From assembly GCF_010120715.1 (NCBI RefSeq), contig NZ_CP047591.1:186001-250000 (forward strand): DNA of 64,000 nucleotides, written 5' to 3'. Below the pieces are notes generated by a model. It was not told where the DNA came from, ran no database searches, and saw only the letters and a program-made list of their open reading frames with translations. How positions within the stretch are numbered: position 1 is the stretch's first letter; each line of letters begins with the position of its first letter. Below, one piece after another: positions 55,000-64,000 of this stretch. Origin of the DNA: Aminipila terrae (GTDB lineage Bacteria; Bacillota; Clostridia; Peptostreptococcales; Anaerovoracaceae). Position numbers and translations under genes: made by a program.

Positions 55000-56034
55000 T
55001 TATACAAGATTTCTTACTATTCTAAGTACATCGCTAAATACTCCATAACCCGTCTGAAGCAAATCTGGATCATGCTCTATAATAGTAAGCTTTCCCATAA
55101 GATCTGTAGTAATCTGCACCACGGAAGAAGTCCCCTCAATAACAGACATGAGATCTCCCTGCTCTACTAAAGTTGGTTTTACAGAAGCAGCCACTTTTCC
55201 CTCTTTCATAGTACCCTTACAAAGAAGTTTTATAATCTTTCCCTGCTGATCAGCCTCTTTTATGTCCTCTATTGTAATCTTTTCTATTCCAGTTCTGTCC
55301 ACATCCTTTGGTGTTATATCTGCTTCCATAAGTACATTTAGAAGTGCCGTGATTTTGGCGGCGGCATCCCAACCCTCTATATCCATGGAAGGATCTGCTT
55401 CTACAAATCCTATTTTTTTGCCTTCTGCAATCACGTCATCATAGTTTTTGCCTTTTGCCAGTTCTTCCAATACGTAATTTGTAGTTGTATTTAATATTCC
55501 ACTAACTTCTGTCACTTTACAGAATTTGAGAGTTTCATCCTTTAAATTGAATATAGGAGTTCCATCCATAACCGTAGTCTCATAGTAAAACTGCACATTC
55601 ATTTTTTCTGCAAGGTTTTTCAGTTCTTTATAGTGCCAGGCGATAGGCCCCTTATTAGCAGTTACTGCATGTTTCCCTCTTTCCATAGCCTTTCTCAGAT
55701 GATCCGTTGCCGGCTGACCTGTAAAAATGTTCAGTGGTGTCATCTCAACAATCACATCATATTCTCCGCTTTCTACAAGTTCCATTGATGTCATCTGGCT
55801 ATAATCATTTCCGTTTCTGTCAAAGGATCCCTGCTTTTCAAGATCTGACCATGCTTTTTTTAAATCAATACCTTCCGGATTATATAAACTTCCTCTGGAA
55901 CCGGTAGTTATTCCTGTCACCAGAATATCACTCTCCATGTTTTCTCTGATTTCCTGCTTTTTATCCTCCAGAATCTTTGCAAAAGTTCTTCCTGCATTTC
56001 CAAATCCTAAAAGTGCCAGTTTTAATGTTCTCAT
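55000..56034 (-). CDS. hom: Homoserine dehydrogenase (short form without ACT domain)
   Basis: A 344-residue NAD(P)-dependent enzyme with LALLGFGNAGRTFAKIL. HAVTANKGPIAWHY and GILNTTTNYVLEEL are homoserine dehydrogenase signatures, and the catalytic Lys/Asp region is GWDAAAKITALLN. It reduces aspartate semialdehyde to homoserine. There is no C-terminal ACT regulatory domain, so threonine feedback is not expected. It is third in a unit behind two transporter genes, away from other threonine genes, which may mean a catabolic or salvage role. Confidence 0.9.
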   Translation of the reverse strand: MRTLKLALLGFGNAGRTFAKILEDKKQEIRENMESDILVTGITTGSRGSLYNPEGIDLKKAWSDLEKQGSFDRNGNDYSQMTSMELVESGEYDVIVEMTPLNIFTGQPATDHLRKAMERGKHAVTANKGPIAWHYKELKNLAEKMNVQFYYETTVMDGTPIFNLKDETLKFCKVTEVSGILNTTTNYVLEELAKGKNYDDVIAEGKKIGFVEADPSMDIEGWDAAAKITALLNVLMEADITPKDVDRTGIEKITIEDIKEADQQGKIIKLLCKGTMKEGKVAASVKPTLVEQGDLMSVIEGTSSVVQITTDLMGKLTIIEHDPDLLQTGYGVFSDVLRIVRNLV

Positions 56035-56040
56035 AATCTT

Positions 56041-57147
56041 TTACATTTCCTCCTCTGTTTGTTCTTCCAGATGTTCTTCTGAATCTGATTTAACTTTTTC
56101 CATTTTGGTTACTTTAAAGAAGTTTATTATAACCATTGCAATAATGGCAAATCCCATAAACCCTTCTATAGGGAACATAATTGAAATAACATTTGTAAAT
56201 CCTATAAGTCCGCACAGGAATCCCAGCCATGCAATCACAATAATTTTCAATCTCCGATGCTTCTGAGATTTCATTTTCGTAGTAAAACCATAATAATTAC
56301 TGGTTGCGGATGCGTAAATTGCAAACAGCAGTACACAGGTATATACCAAATTTACACTTTTTGAGATTTTAGCCGAATATCCCAGCATAGGCATATCCAT
56401 CGCCTGGGAAAATCCCATATCCGTAAACATAGCTGTCCCCAGTACAAAAGCCAGCAACCCAAGAAATACTGCTCCCACAGCTGTACCAATAAAAGCATGT
56501 TTATCACTTTTGGCATTTATAGAAGCGGTTGCTACAATGGGAACCAATGCTAAAACATTATAGGATATGTACTGCATAGCTGATAAAAACCAGTTTGGAG
56601 TTAAAGGGCTGATTGAAATTTCAGCCTGTTTCTCAGACTTTGGCAAATCCATAAAAATAACCATTAAGCATACTGAAACTACAACTATTACAAGTACCGG
56701 CATAATAAATCTGAAAACCCTTGATACTCTTTCAAAGCCTCCTATCACAGTGAGGATTACAAGGCATATGATCACTACTCCCCCGAGAATCCTGCTTTGA
56801 CCAAACTGCTGGTAAAATAACGCTCCCCCTGCAGAAGACATGGTAATCAAAACGGTAAACAACATCAATGCCATGAAATATCCAACAAATTCTACTAACT
56901 TGGGGTTATTTCCAGGTACAATAACCCTTCCCATATCATTAGTATCCAGCGTTCTTGCTATCTTACTGGTCATAACCCCAATAATCATAAACATAATGCC
57001 GATAACGAATATTCCTATATATCCTTTGTCTTTAAACACACAGAAAAACTGCCAGATTTCCCTGCCTGATGCAAAGCCTGCCCCCATGATTGTGCCTACA
57101 TACATGATTGCAACCTCTAAGATGCCCAGCTTATGATTTTCTTTCAT
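56041..57147 (-). CDS. YkvI-like membrane transporter
   Basis: A 368-residue protein with about 10 helices, opening VAIMYVGTIMGAGFASGREI, a pattern of YkvI-like members of the APC/LeuT-fold group. The C-terminus is acidic (EEHLEEQTEEEM). Its ATG overlaps the rarD end by 17 bases, and hom follows after six bases. An amino-acid substrate is likely given hom, but unproven. Confidence 0.8.
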   Translation of the reverse strand: MKENHKLGILEVAIMYVGTIMGAGFASGREIWQFFCVFKDKGYIGIFVIGIMFMIIGVMTSKIARTLDTNDMGRVIVPGNNPKLVEFVGYFMALMLFTVLITMSSAGGALFYQQFGQSRILGGVVIICLVILTVIGGFERVSRVFRFIMPVLVIVVVSVCLMVIFMDLPKSEKQAEISISPLTPNWFLSAMQYISYNVLALVPIVATASINAKSDKHAFIGTAVGAVFLGLLAFVLGTAMFTDMGFSQAMDMPMLGYSAKISKSVNLVYTCVLLFAIYASATSNYYGFTTKMKSQKHRRLKIIVIAWLGFLCGLIGFTNVISIMFPIEGFMGFAIIAMVIINFFKVTKMEKVKSDSEEHLEEQTEEEM

Positions 57148-58035
57148 TTTTTGACTCCTTTATTTCGCCGTAAGTAAAATATGCAAGACCAATCCAAATT
57201 ATTATAAATGCCAGGAACTGTACATGATCAAAAGGTTCTTTGAATAAAAAGATCCCTATGACTAATGCAATTGATGGAGATATATATTCTGTTATGCCCA
57301 GCGACACCATGGAAATCCTGTTTGCAGCCATTGCAAAAAGAGCAAGTGGAGTTGCTGTCAAAACCCCTACTAATACTAATAATCCAATCTGGTATGGTTC
57401 CGCCACACTTAAAGCTCCTTTGCCACTTATTTCATAATATAAAATCATGGCTATGGCAAAAGGGGTCAGAAATACTGTTTCATAAAACAGAGTTATTAGT
57501 GCTTCCATTTGAACTTTCTTCTTTATTGCCGCATAGGTAGCAAAAGTCAAAGCTAAACTTAAGGCAATAACCGGAATTTGTCTGAAATGTATCAGGATAA
57601 CCAAAACACCTGCCATGGCCAATGCCAAAGCCGCCATTTTATATTTATTGAGTTTTTCTTTAAACAGTACCACTCCAAATATGCAGACCATTAAAGGTTC
57701 GATATAATATCCGATACAAGTCTGTATGACATAATTGGCATTTACTGCCCATATGTATATGCTCCAGTTAGCAGTAATTAGTATCCCTGCCAGAATAAAC
57801 GTGGGCAGCATTGTTTTCTGCTTCATGGGTGCAAAAAGTTTCTCTTTTCCATATAGTTTATATGCTGCAATAAAAGTAGTTATCCCTACTAGAAATATTC
57901 TGTAATAAATGATTACCATCGAATCAATGGGTCGCAAGGCCTGCCAGTAAATAGGAAGAACCCCCAGAGTACGGAACAGCCCAGGGCGCAACCCATACCA
58001 ATTTTATATTTCTTCTTTTCTATATCTTGTTCCAT
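57131..58035 (-). pseudogene. rarD: RarD-type EamA transporter (frameshift near the N-terminus)
   Basis: The joined frames give ~301 residues, normal for RarD. From ATG 58035 the first frame reads MEQDIEKKKYKIGMG and then SVLWG. A CCCCC run at 57961-57965 appears one base short, and the rest (LPIYWQALRPIDSM onward) continues in the next frame to 57131. Ten helices in two EamA repeats; the motif GITEYISPSIALVIGIFLFK is typical. RarD proteins are drug/metabolite exporters of unknown substrate. Likely a sequencing under-call. Confidence 0.87.
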
Positions 58036-58107
58036 AAATAGTACATTTCCTTTTCTCTTCATGCATACAATATCCACATTGGGTATATTCTATCATTAAT
58101 AACCACA

Positions 58108-58136
58108 TTTTACAATTCTACATTTTATGATATAAT
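58108..58136 (+). promoter_or_regulatory. Sigma-A promoter of the antiporter gene
   Basis: TTTACA (58108-58113), 17-base spacer, TATAAT (58131-58136) preceded by TGA. It rules out the ATG at 58137 as a start. Confidence 0.85.
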
Positions 58137-58202
58137 ATGCAGAAAAATTATTCACTTATTCTGGGCATAACACATGATTTAAGCTGGAAAGGAGTTCTTC
58201 AT

Positions 58203-59513
58203 ATGCCTTTGTTATTTGCATTTATACTATTTGTTGCATCCATGGTTTTTTGCCTGGGGGCAGGTTATTCTATATTATTTGCCATGATAGTGGGACTTGT
58301 TGCATTTACCATTGCAGGGCATTTAAATAGCTTTTCCTACAAAGAATTGACGGGAATGGCCATTCTCGGAGTAAGGGAGTCCTTCATTGTTCTTAAAATA
58401 ATGATACTGATTGGATTCTTAACCGCTGTCTGGCGGTCTTCAGGGACCATTACTTTTTTTGTATACTATGGTACAAGTATTATCACACCGGCATTATTTA
58501 TATTGATTTCCTTTTTACTCTGCTGCTTCTTATCGTACATATTAGGGACTTCTTTTGGTGTTGCTGGGACTCTGGGTGTCATTCTCATGGTTCTTGCCCG
58601 CAGCGGAAATGTAAATGAATCTATGGTTGCAGGGGCAGTCATCTCAGGGATTTATTTCGGAGACAGAAACTCTCCGGTCTCTTCTAGCGCTATTCTTGTA
58701 GCTTCCATTACACAGACAAATATATATGAAAACGTAAAATTAATGTTCAGAACGTCGGGTATTCCTCTTATTCTGGTAACTGCCATATATGCTGTTTTGT
58801 CCATTTTGAATCCATTAAAAACTATAGATACAAATGTGCTTCATGCACTTCATACGGATTTTAATTTAAGTCTCTGGACTGTTATACCAGCTGTATTCAT
58901 GCTGATATTACCTTTATTTAGAATGAATATTGTATGGGTATTCATAACGAGTATTTTAAGTGGTTTCTTGATTACTATAACCGTTCAGGGTATCACTGTT
59001 ACAGATACCTTAAAATACTGCATACTGGGTTACCAGAGTGAAAACTTTAACCTTGGATTTATACTGAACGGTGGTGGTGTCATTTCCATGCTTACAGTCT
59101 GTGGGGTTGTACTGCTTTCATCTGCCTATTCCGGCATATTTAAAGGGACAGATATGCTTGCTGTAATACAGGAGAAACTGGATGTTTTAATCGTAAAAAT
59201 TGGCAGATTCGGCAGCATGTTAATTACTTCTACCCTGGTCACCTGTGTTTTCTGTAATCAGACCATAGCTTCTATGATGAGTCGTGACTTACTTGCAAAG
59301 CCTTATGAAAATTCCGGTGGAACAAATTTGGAACTGGCTGTGGACATTGAAAATTCTTCAATTGTTCTTTGCGGTTTAATTCCCTGGGCAATCTCCTGTT
59401 CTGTTCCTCTTCAAATGTTAGGAGCGGGTTACAGTGCACTTTTATTTGCCTGCTTATTGTATATCATTCCACTTTGTTACATATTCACGAAAAAGTTTCA
59501 TTTTAATAGATGA
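58203..59513 (+). CDS. nhaC: NhaC-family Na+/H+ antiporter
   Basis: About 436 residues with ~11 helices. GAVISGIYFGDRNSPVSSSA is the NhaC signature, and TCVFCNQTIASMM lies in the second half. It exchanges Na+ for H+, possibly coupled to organic acids as in MleN. ATG 58203 has AAAGGAG eight bases upstream and lies well after the promoter; the longer frame from 58137 begins at the -10 box. Confidence 0.9.
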   Translation: MPLLFAFILFVASMVFCLGAGYSILFAMIVGLVAFTIAGHLNSFSYKELTGMAILGVRESFIVLKIMILIGFLTAVWRSSGTITFFVYYGTSIITPALFILISFLLCCFLSYILGTSFGVAGTLGVILMVLARSGNVNESMVAGAVISGIYFGDRNSPVSSSAILVASITQTNIYENVKLMFRTSGIPLILVTAIYAVLSILNPLKTIDTNVLHALHTDFNLSLWTVIPAVFMLILPLFRMNIVWVFITSILSGFLITITVQGITVTDTLKYCILGYQSENFNLGFILNGGGVISMLTVCGVVLLSSAYSGIFKGTDMLAVIQEKLDVLIVKIGRFGSMLITSTLVTCVFCNQTIASMMSRDLLAKPYENSGGTNLELAVDIENSSIVLCGLIPWAISCSVPLQMLGAGYSALLFACLLYIIPLCYIFTKKFHFNR

Positions 59514-59564
59514 ACCTTAGTTTTTAGTATCTCTTTATAAAAAGGAGCACAGTGTTTATACCGT

Positions 59565-59600
59565 AACAAAAAAAACAGGGTACATCCAACCCTGTTTTCT
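59565..59600. terminator. Terminator between nhaC and the Cys-rich gene
   Basis: AAAACAGGGT (59572-59581) pairs with ACCCTGTTTT (59589-59598). The longer T-run (eight T) is on the minus strand; a shorter one serves the plus strand. Confidence 0.85.
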
Positions 59601-59642
59601 GTTGATTCATAAATAATTCTACAGATAATTTAATATAACGTT

Positions 59643-59858
59643 TTAGAATAATCCGCCAAATAAGCCGCCGCCCCTGCAACCATTATTATTGTTATTGCAG
59701 AAAAGTAAGTAAAGAACAATTAAAATAAGAATGATATGGCCTGAACCACCACCACAATCATTATTACAGCAACATTCGTCAAAGCATTTATCTTCACATC
59801 TTTCCTTACAGTTGCAGTCTCTGAAACAATCCTTTTCGCAGAAATTACCGTCGCCCAT
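59643..59858 (-). CDS. Cys-rich small membrane protein
   Basis: A 71-residue protein in three parts: residues 3-36 with eleven Cys (for example CFRDCNCKERCEDKC), a hydrophobic helix (HIILILIVLYLLF), and an Asn/Gly tail ending GGGLFGGLF. The hydrophobic-plus-Gly end recalls the YjcZ-type sporulation peptides, but the Cys domain is extra. GGAGG precedes ATG 59858. Possibly a spore-coat or metal-binding envelope peptide. Confidence 0.7.
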   Translation of the reverse strand: MGDGNFCEKDCFRDCNCKERCEDKCFDECCCNNDCGGGSGHIILILIVLYLLFCNNNNNGCRGGGLFGGLF

Positions 59859-59931
59859 AACGCACCTCCATATGTATGATAATATTATTAACCATAATAT
59901 GCAGCTACTTTAATATGTGTGAATATGTGCG

Positions 59932-60558
59932 CTAAAAGTCGTATTCATCCTCTGTAAGACCGCTCATGTATTCTGAATCAGGATTTTCCTCCAAATCTTC
60001 TTCCAGATAGCCATCCTCTTCTTCCTCTTCAGAAATTACATCGCTGAACGAAACCGTATATTCATCCAGCTGATAATCCAGCCCCTCATCAAAGCCGTAG
60101 GAATATTCTTCCTCATTTAACTTTTCCATTCTTGAGAGTACCAATGCTTCAAAAAAAGTTACTTCTTTGGTGGTTCCATCTTTTTTTCTGGTGCATTCAA
60201 TATTACTGTCAATAACGTACCAGTTTCTGAACCGCTCCAGCTCTTCTACAAACCTGACCATTTCCCTTGCTTCATTTTCTTCATCTTTTTGTTTTAATAT
60301 TCCTCTTAAGGACATACTTAAACTTTTCAAAAATGTAAAGGCCTCTGTTCCATCATCAGGTAAACTATCAGAAATCTCATCAAAATAGTTTTCAATTAGT
60401 TCAGCCAGCACTTTTTTGTCTACTTGTGATATCAATTCAAAAAGAGCATCATATGAAATGTGCCCATCGCACTCCATTAAATCCGCAAAGTGCTCAAAAT
60501 ACTGAAATTCATCCGGACTTTCAATATCCAGTAATTCTAATAATTCATCATAATTCAT
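59932..60558 (-). CDS. Acidic hypothetical protein
   Basis: About 208 residues, helical and strongly acidic, with a final ~40-residue tract of Glu/Asp (SEEEEEDGYLEEDLEE). No signal peptide or membrane segment. ATG 60558 is preferred over 60564 by distance to GAGGG. It is divergent from pepF. Not recognised; the acidic tail suggests binding to a basic partner. Confidence 0.75.
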   Translation of the reverse strand: MNYDELLELLDIESPDEFQYFEHFADLMECDGHISYDALFELISQVDKKVLAELIENYFDEISDSLPDDGTEAFTFLKSLSMSLRGILKQKDEENEAREMVRFVEELERFRNWYVIDSNIECTRKKDGTTKEVTFFEALVLSRMEKLNEEEYSYGFDEGLDYQLDEYTVSFSDVISEEEEEDGYLEEDLEENPDSEYMSGLTEDEYDF

Positions 60559-60611
60559 GCTCATTATCCCTCACTTTAATATTTAAATAAATACATTTAA
60601 ACCAATAATTG

Positions 60612-60620
60612 TGGTATAAT
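60612..60620 (+). promoter_or_regulatory. Extended -10 element upstream of pepF
   Basis: TGG followed by TATAAT (60615-60620), no clear -35. It leaves a ~190-base leader with an imperfect hairpin (60752-60759 with 60771-60779). Confidence 0.5.
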
Positions 60621-60816
60621 ATTTTTTGTATCACTAATATATCCAATAATAAAATGGATTATGTAATACATATTATATTAAACAATTATAAATGATATGT
60701 AAATAGAAACTATATTATATCATACAAGCAGTATCAATGTATGATAAATGTTGGTTGATGCATTCTGCTAATCGAACCAGCATTATTTTATGTTATATCA
60801 CATATGGAGGTTCAAA

Positions 60817-62616
60817 ATGAGCGATAAAAATACCAAAACCCGAGATCAGATTGACAACAAATATAAATGGAATATTGAAAGCATGTATCCAAATGAAGCA
60901 GACTGGAACAAAGATTATAATGCAGTCATGCAGATGTCCGATGAATATAGCAAATATTCCGGTAAGCTTGGGGAAAGTGCTGGTGTGCTGCTTGAAGCAT
61001 TTCAGGAGAAAGATAAAATCTGGCAGGTAGCTGAAAAAGTATATGTGTATGCACGGATGAGACGTGATGAAGATAACAGAGTTACAAAATATCAGGCTTT
61101 CGCAGATAAATGCAATGCATTACTGGCTAAAGCTTCTGCTTCCATGTCCTTTTTCACACCAGAACTTTTAGAGATACCAGAAGACAAACTTTTGGGATTT
61201 ATAAAAGAGGAACCTGGATTAAAGATTTATGAGTATCTGATTCTGGATATTTTAAGAGAAAAGGCCCATATCTTGTCAAAGGCTGAAGAAAATATCCTGG
61301 CTCAGATGAGTGAGGTTACTTCTGCTACCAACGATATTTTTACTATGTTAAACAATGCAGATATTAAATTTGGCACCATAACAGATGAAGATGGGGATGA
61401 GGTAGAAGTCACCCACGGTAAATATATTAATTTTCTGGAATCCTACAACAGAGAAGTCCGAAAAGATGCTTATGATCATATGTATGAAGCCTATAAAAAA
61501 CAGATTAATACTATTGCAACCACTTATAATTATAATACAAAAACAGATGTTGTCAGTGCAAGAATCCGTAAATATGATTCCTCTCTGGCAGCAGCCCTGA
61601 CCAGTGACAATATTGAAAAAGAAGTTTATCATAATCTCATCAATGTGGTAAATAAAAATCTTTATACTTTACACCGATATATGCAGCTTCGTAAAAAGAT
61701 ATTAGGTGTTGACGAACTTAAAATGTACGATGTATATGTACCTCTTATCGAAATACCTGACAAAACCATTTCATATGAAGAGGCCCTTGATATTATGCGC
61801 CAGGGACTTGCACCTTTAGGTGAAGATTATCTTAGCCGCATGAATAAAGGTATTTCTGAAGGCTGGATTGATGTCTATGAAAATGAAGGAAAAACCAGTG
61901 GTGCTTACAGTTTTGGCAGTTATGACAGTATGCCTTTTATACTGCTTAATTACACTGAAAAGCTTAAAGATGTATTCACTATTGTTCATGAAATGGGGCA
62001 CTCCATGCATTCTGATTATACCAGAGAAGCACAGCCCTTTATTTACGGGGGGCACTCCATCTTTACGGCAGAGGTTGCCTCAACAGTAAATGAATCTCTG
62101 TTAATGCAGCATTTACTGAAAAAAGAAACAGATATCAATATGAGAAAATATCTTCTGAACTTATATATAGAAGAGTTCAGAACCACCCTGTTCCGTCAGA
62201 CTATGTTTGCTGAATTCGAGCTTCTTACCCATGAAGCTGTTGAACGTGGTGAAGTCCTTACCCCTGAATGGCTGTGTAATGAATACGAAAAACTAAATAA
62301 AAAGTATTTTGGTGAAGCTATAGGGGATGATGAATATATCCGCTATGAGTGGGCTCGTATTCCTCATTTCTACAACTCATTTTATGTATATAAATATGCA
62401 ACTGGATATTCTGCTGCAACTGCCATTTCAAATAAAATCTTAAATGATGGTAAAACTGCAGTGCACAATTATATTGAATTTTTAAAAACCGGTGAGTCCA
62501 ACTATCCAATAGAACTTTTAAAAATTGCAGGTGTGGACATGAGCAGTCCAGAGCCAATTGAACTGGCCATGAAAGCTTTTGAAAAACTGGTGGATGAATT
62601 TGAAAGATTGGTATAA
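60817..62616 (+). CDS. pepF: Oligoendopeptidase F
   Basis: About 599 residues, M3-family metallopeptidase. The zinc site is TIVHEMGHSMHSDY, with the third ligand Glu downstream in FTAEVASTVNESLL. It cleaves short cytoplasmic peptides. ATG 60817 has GGAGG seven bases upstream; a longer frame from 60790 lacks one. nadK follows two bases after its stop. Confidence 0.96.
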   Translation: MSDKNTKTRDQIDNKYKWNIESMYPNEADWNKDYNAVMQMSDEYSKYSGKLGESAGVLLEAFQEKDKIWQVAEKVYVYARMRRDEDNRVTKYQAFADKCNALLAKASASMSFFTPELLEIPEDKLLGFIKEEPGLKIYEYLILDILREKAHILSKAEENILAQMSEVTSATNDIFTMLNNADIKFGTITDEDGDEVEVTHGKYINFLESYNREVRKDAYDHMYEAYKKQINTIATTYNYNTKTDVVSARIRKYDSSLAAALTSDNIEKEVYHNLINVVNKNLYTLHRYMQLRKKILGVDELKMYDVYVPLIEIPDKTISYEEALDIMRQGLAPLGEDYLSRMNKGISEGWIDVYENEGKTSGAYSFGSYDSMPFILLNYTEKLKDVFTIVHEMGHSMHSDYTREAQPFIYGGHSIFTAEVASTVNESLLMQHLLKKETDINMRKYLLNLYIEEFRTTLFRQTMFAEFELLTHEAVERGEVLTPEWLCNEYEKLNKKYFGEAIGDDEYIRYEWARIPHFYNSFYVYKYATGYSAATAISNKILNDGKTAVHNYIEFLKTGESNYPIELLKIAGVDMSSPEPIELAMKAFEKLVDEFERLV

Positions 62617-62618
62617 AA

Positions 62619-63425
62619 ATGAAAAACCGAATTATTACAATACACACAAATGACACCCCTGTATCATTAAAAACCAAAAGGCTTTTGGCTAAAAAGCTAG
62701 AAGGAAGTGGTTTTATAGTTTCTGAGTCCCTTGAGGGGGACTCAGAACTTATTGTATGTATTGGTGGTGATGGTACATTTCTGGAAGGAATACATAAGTT
62801 TGATTTTCCCAAGATTCCTTTTATTGGCATTAATACGGGACATTTAGGGTTCTTTCAGGAGATTAATCCGAACCAGCTGGCAGATTTTATTTTTCACTAC
62901 AAAACCGGTAAATATCGTCTTCAGGCACTTTCAACTGTGAAAGCAACAGTAATAAATGATAATGATGAATGTTTTGAGCATATTGGACTAAATGAAATAG
63001 TTATCCGTGGAGAATTATCCCATCCTGTTCATTTAAATATTTCTATCGGTGGCAGTTTTATTGAACGTTTTAGTGGAGACGGCATCCTTGTAGCTACACC
63101 CGCAGGCAGTACCGCATATAATTATTCTTTAGGAGGTTCTATTGTAGACCCCAGACTGAAACTAATGCAGGTAACTCCTATTGCTCCTATGGATACCACA
63201 GCCTATCGTTCCTTTACCTCAAGTATACTGCTTCCTTGCGATTTGTCTCTTGGAGTAATACCCGAGTATGTAACAAAACATGGTATTAAAATTACTACAG
63301 ACCATCTGGAATATAACTATAATGATATCAGACACATTAATGTAGAATTCTCTGACAAAGTAGTGAATCTTTTACGTTTTGAGAATTATGATTTCTGGAC
63401 TAAAGTAAAAAGTAAATTTTTGTAG
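62619..63425 (+). CDS. nadK: NAD kinase
   Basis: A 268-residue kinase with VCIGGDGTFLEGIHKFD (GGDGT motif), GINTGHLGFF and SGDGILVATPAGSTAYNYSL. It makes NADP from NAD. It is tightly spaced between pepF and the pseudouridine synthase, an operon-like row. Confidence 0.96.
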   Translation: MKNRIITIHTNDTPVSLKTKRLLAKKLEGSGFIVSESLEGDSELIVCIGGDGTFLEGIHKFDFPKIPFIGINTGHLGFFQEINPNQLADFIFHYKTGKYRLQALSTVKATVINDNDECFEHIGLNEIVIRGELSHPVHLNISIGGSFIERFSGDGILVATPAGSTAYNYSLGGSIVDPRLKLMQVTPIAPMDTTAYRSFTSSILLPCDLSLGVIPEYVTKHGIKITTDHLEYNYNDIRHINVEFSDKVVNLLRFENYDFWTKVKSKFL

Positions 63426-63432
63426 AGGTAAT

Positions 63433-64000
63433 ATGAGTAGCACAAACAAATTTCAATACATTGTTAAAAATGAAGATGCTGGAACTCCTTATAAAGAGTT
63501 AGTGCGGAATAACTTCACTTTTTCCAGCCGTCTAATGACAAAGTTAAAGCAGAAAAACCTGGTTTTTATAAACGGCAAGCCTATCAAAATGTATCTGCCT
63601 GCCAATGTGGGAGATATTATCACCGTTGAACTTCCAGAGGAAAAAAGTGATTTTATCCCGGAGCCCATTGATATATACCCTGTTTTTGAAGATAGTGATT
63701 TACTCATTATCAATAAACAACCGGGATATGTGGTGCATCCTACTAAGGGGCATCCTCTTCATACAATGGCCAATGGAATCATGAAATATATGATTGACAC
63801 AAATCAGAATTTTAAAATCCGTTTTATCAACCGGTTAGATATGAACACTTCAGGACTGCTGGTAATTGCTAAAAATTCTCACAGTCAGGATGAGTTTACT
63901 AAACAAATGAAGGAAAATAGAGTATCTAAACGCTATGTAGCCATCGTTAAAGGTATCATAGAGCAAGATAGCGGTACGATTAATGCACCTTTGGGCCGCC
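63433..64000 (+). CDS. RluA-family pseudouridine synthase (cut by window end)
   Basis: The first 189 codons are visible. An N-terminal S4-like RNA-binding region (FSSRLMTKLKQKNLVFING) is followed by the catalytic domain with HPTKGHPLHTMANGI and the active-site Asp in RFINRLDMNTSGLLVIAKN. Its rRNA or tRNA target is not defined by sequence alone. AGAGG precedes ATG 63433, seven bases after nadK. Confidence 0.93.
   Translation, partial: MSSTNKFQYIVKNEDAGTPYKELVRNNFTFSSRLMTKLKQKNLVFINGKPIKMYLPANVGDIITVELPEEKSDFIPEPIDIYPVFEDSDLLIINKQPGYVVHPTKGHPLHTMANGIMKYMIDTNQNFKIRFINRLDMNTSGLLVIAKNSHSQDEFTKQMKENRVSKRYVAIVKGIIEQDSGTINAPLGR

Noticed and set aside
1555..57965. Programmed ribosomal frameshifting or selenocysteine-type recoding as the reason for split genes
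   Set aside because: The sites differ in run length and context, lack a common slippery heptamer plus structure, and all need the same one-base insertion, which fits sequencing error better.
58137..58202. Upstream start for the nhaC gene
   Set aside because: The ATG at 58137 immediately follows the -10 box at 58131-58136 and lacks a ribosome site.
60752..60779. Possible tRNA-like or riboswitch element before pepF
   Set aside because: Only a short imperfect hairpin; no conserved aptamer sequence is recognisable.
1..64000. CRISPR arrays, tRNA and rRNA genes
   Set aside because: No regularly spaced repeats, no tRNA cloverleaf and no rRNA-like stretch were seen on either strand by eye.

Overview
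The window is low-GC DNA from an endospore-forming anaerobe of the class Clostridia. The evidence is SpoIIP, the germination protease GPR, a HrcA/CIRCE heat-shock operon, an ethanolamine-type bacterial microcompartment (BMC), an arginine deiminase pathway and a branched-chain amino acid importer. Gene content suggests an amino-acid and amine fermenter; genus and family cannot be fixed from this sequence alone.

Layout. 1-15.2 kb (all minus strand): a eut/pdu hybrid BMC locus. It is transcribed from a strong promoter at about 15.2 kb through eutS, eutP, eutA, eutL, eutT, eutN, eutH, a GrpU-like shell protein, pduS, pduT, eutQ, a tailed BMC-H protein, an acylating aldehyde dehydrogenase, pduL, eutM and an amino-acid permease. 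A second transcription unit follows with an atypical ANTAR regulator, eutV and eutW (cut by the window edge). Both units start with a leader holding two small hairpins and an intrinsic terminator, the layout expected for EutV-controlled antitermination. The signature enzyme genes eutB and eutC are absent. 15.3-18.2 kb: a 3-hydroxyacyl-CoA dehydrogenase convergent with an oleate hydratase. 18.3-21 kb: folate operon folE-HD protein-folP-folBK. 21.3-26.3 kb: hrcA-grpE-dnaK-dnaJ under CIRCE. 26.4-31.2 kb: liv ABC importer. 31.5-41.2 kb: acyltransferase, glpK with a pentapeptide protein, alanine/glycine symporter, a HTH/membrane/lipoprotein cluster, PadR-DUF2812 and hemW. 41.2-42.3 kb: a scarred insertion between lepA and hemW, with two extra lepA 3' tails, a recombinase stub and a small zinc-ribbon gene. 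42.3-46.8 kb: lepA, spoIIP, gpr, rpsT. 47-55 kb: arginine deiminase genes arcA-arcB-arcC, arcD and two regulators. 55-58 kb: homoserine dehydrogenase with two transporters. 58-64 kb: Na+/H+ antiporter, two hypothetical genes, pepF, nadK and an RluA-family pseudouridine synthase cut by the window end.

Quality caveat. At least nine sites read as single-base deletions inside short homopolymers. They split the ANTAR regulator, eutA, oleate hydratase (twice), dnaJ, grpE, a lipoprotein, rarD and the recombinase stub. The uniform type of lesion and the inclusion of dnaJ and grpE favour sequencing under-calls over true gene decay. These genes are entered as frameshifted, with their full inferred spans.
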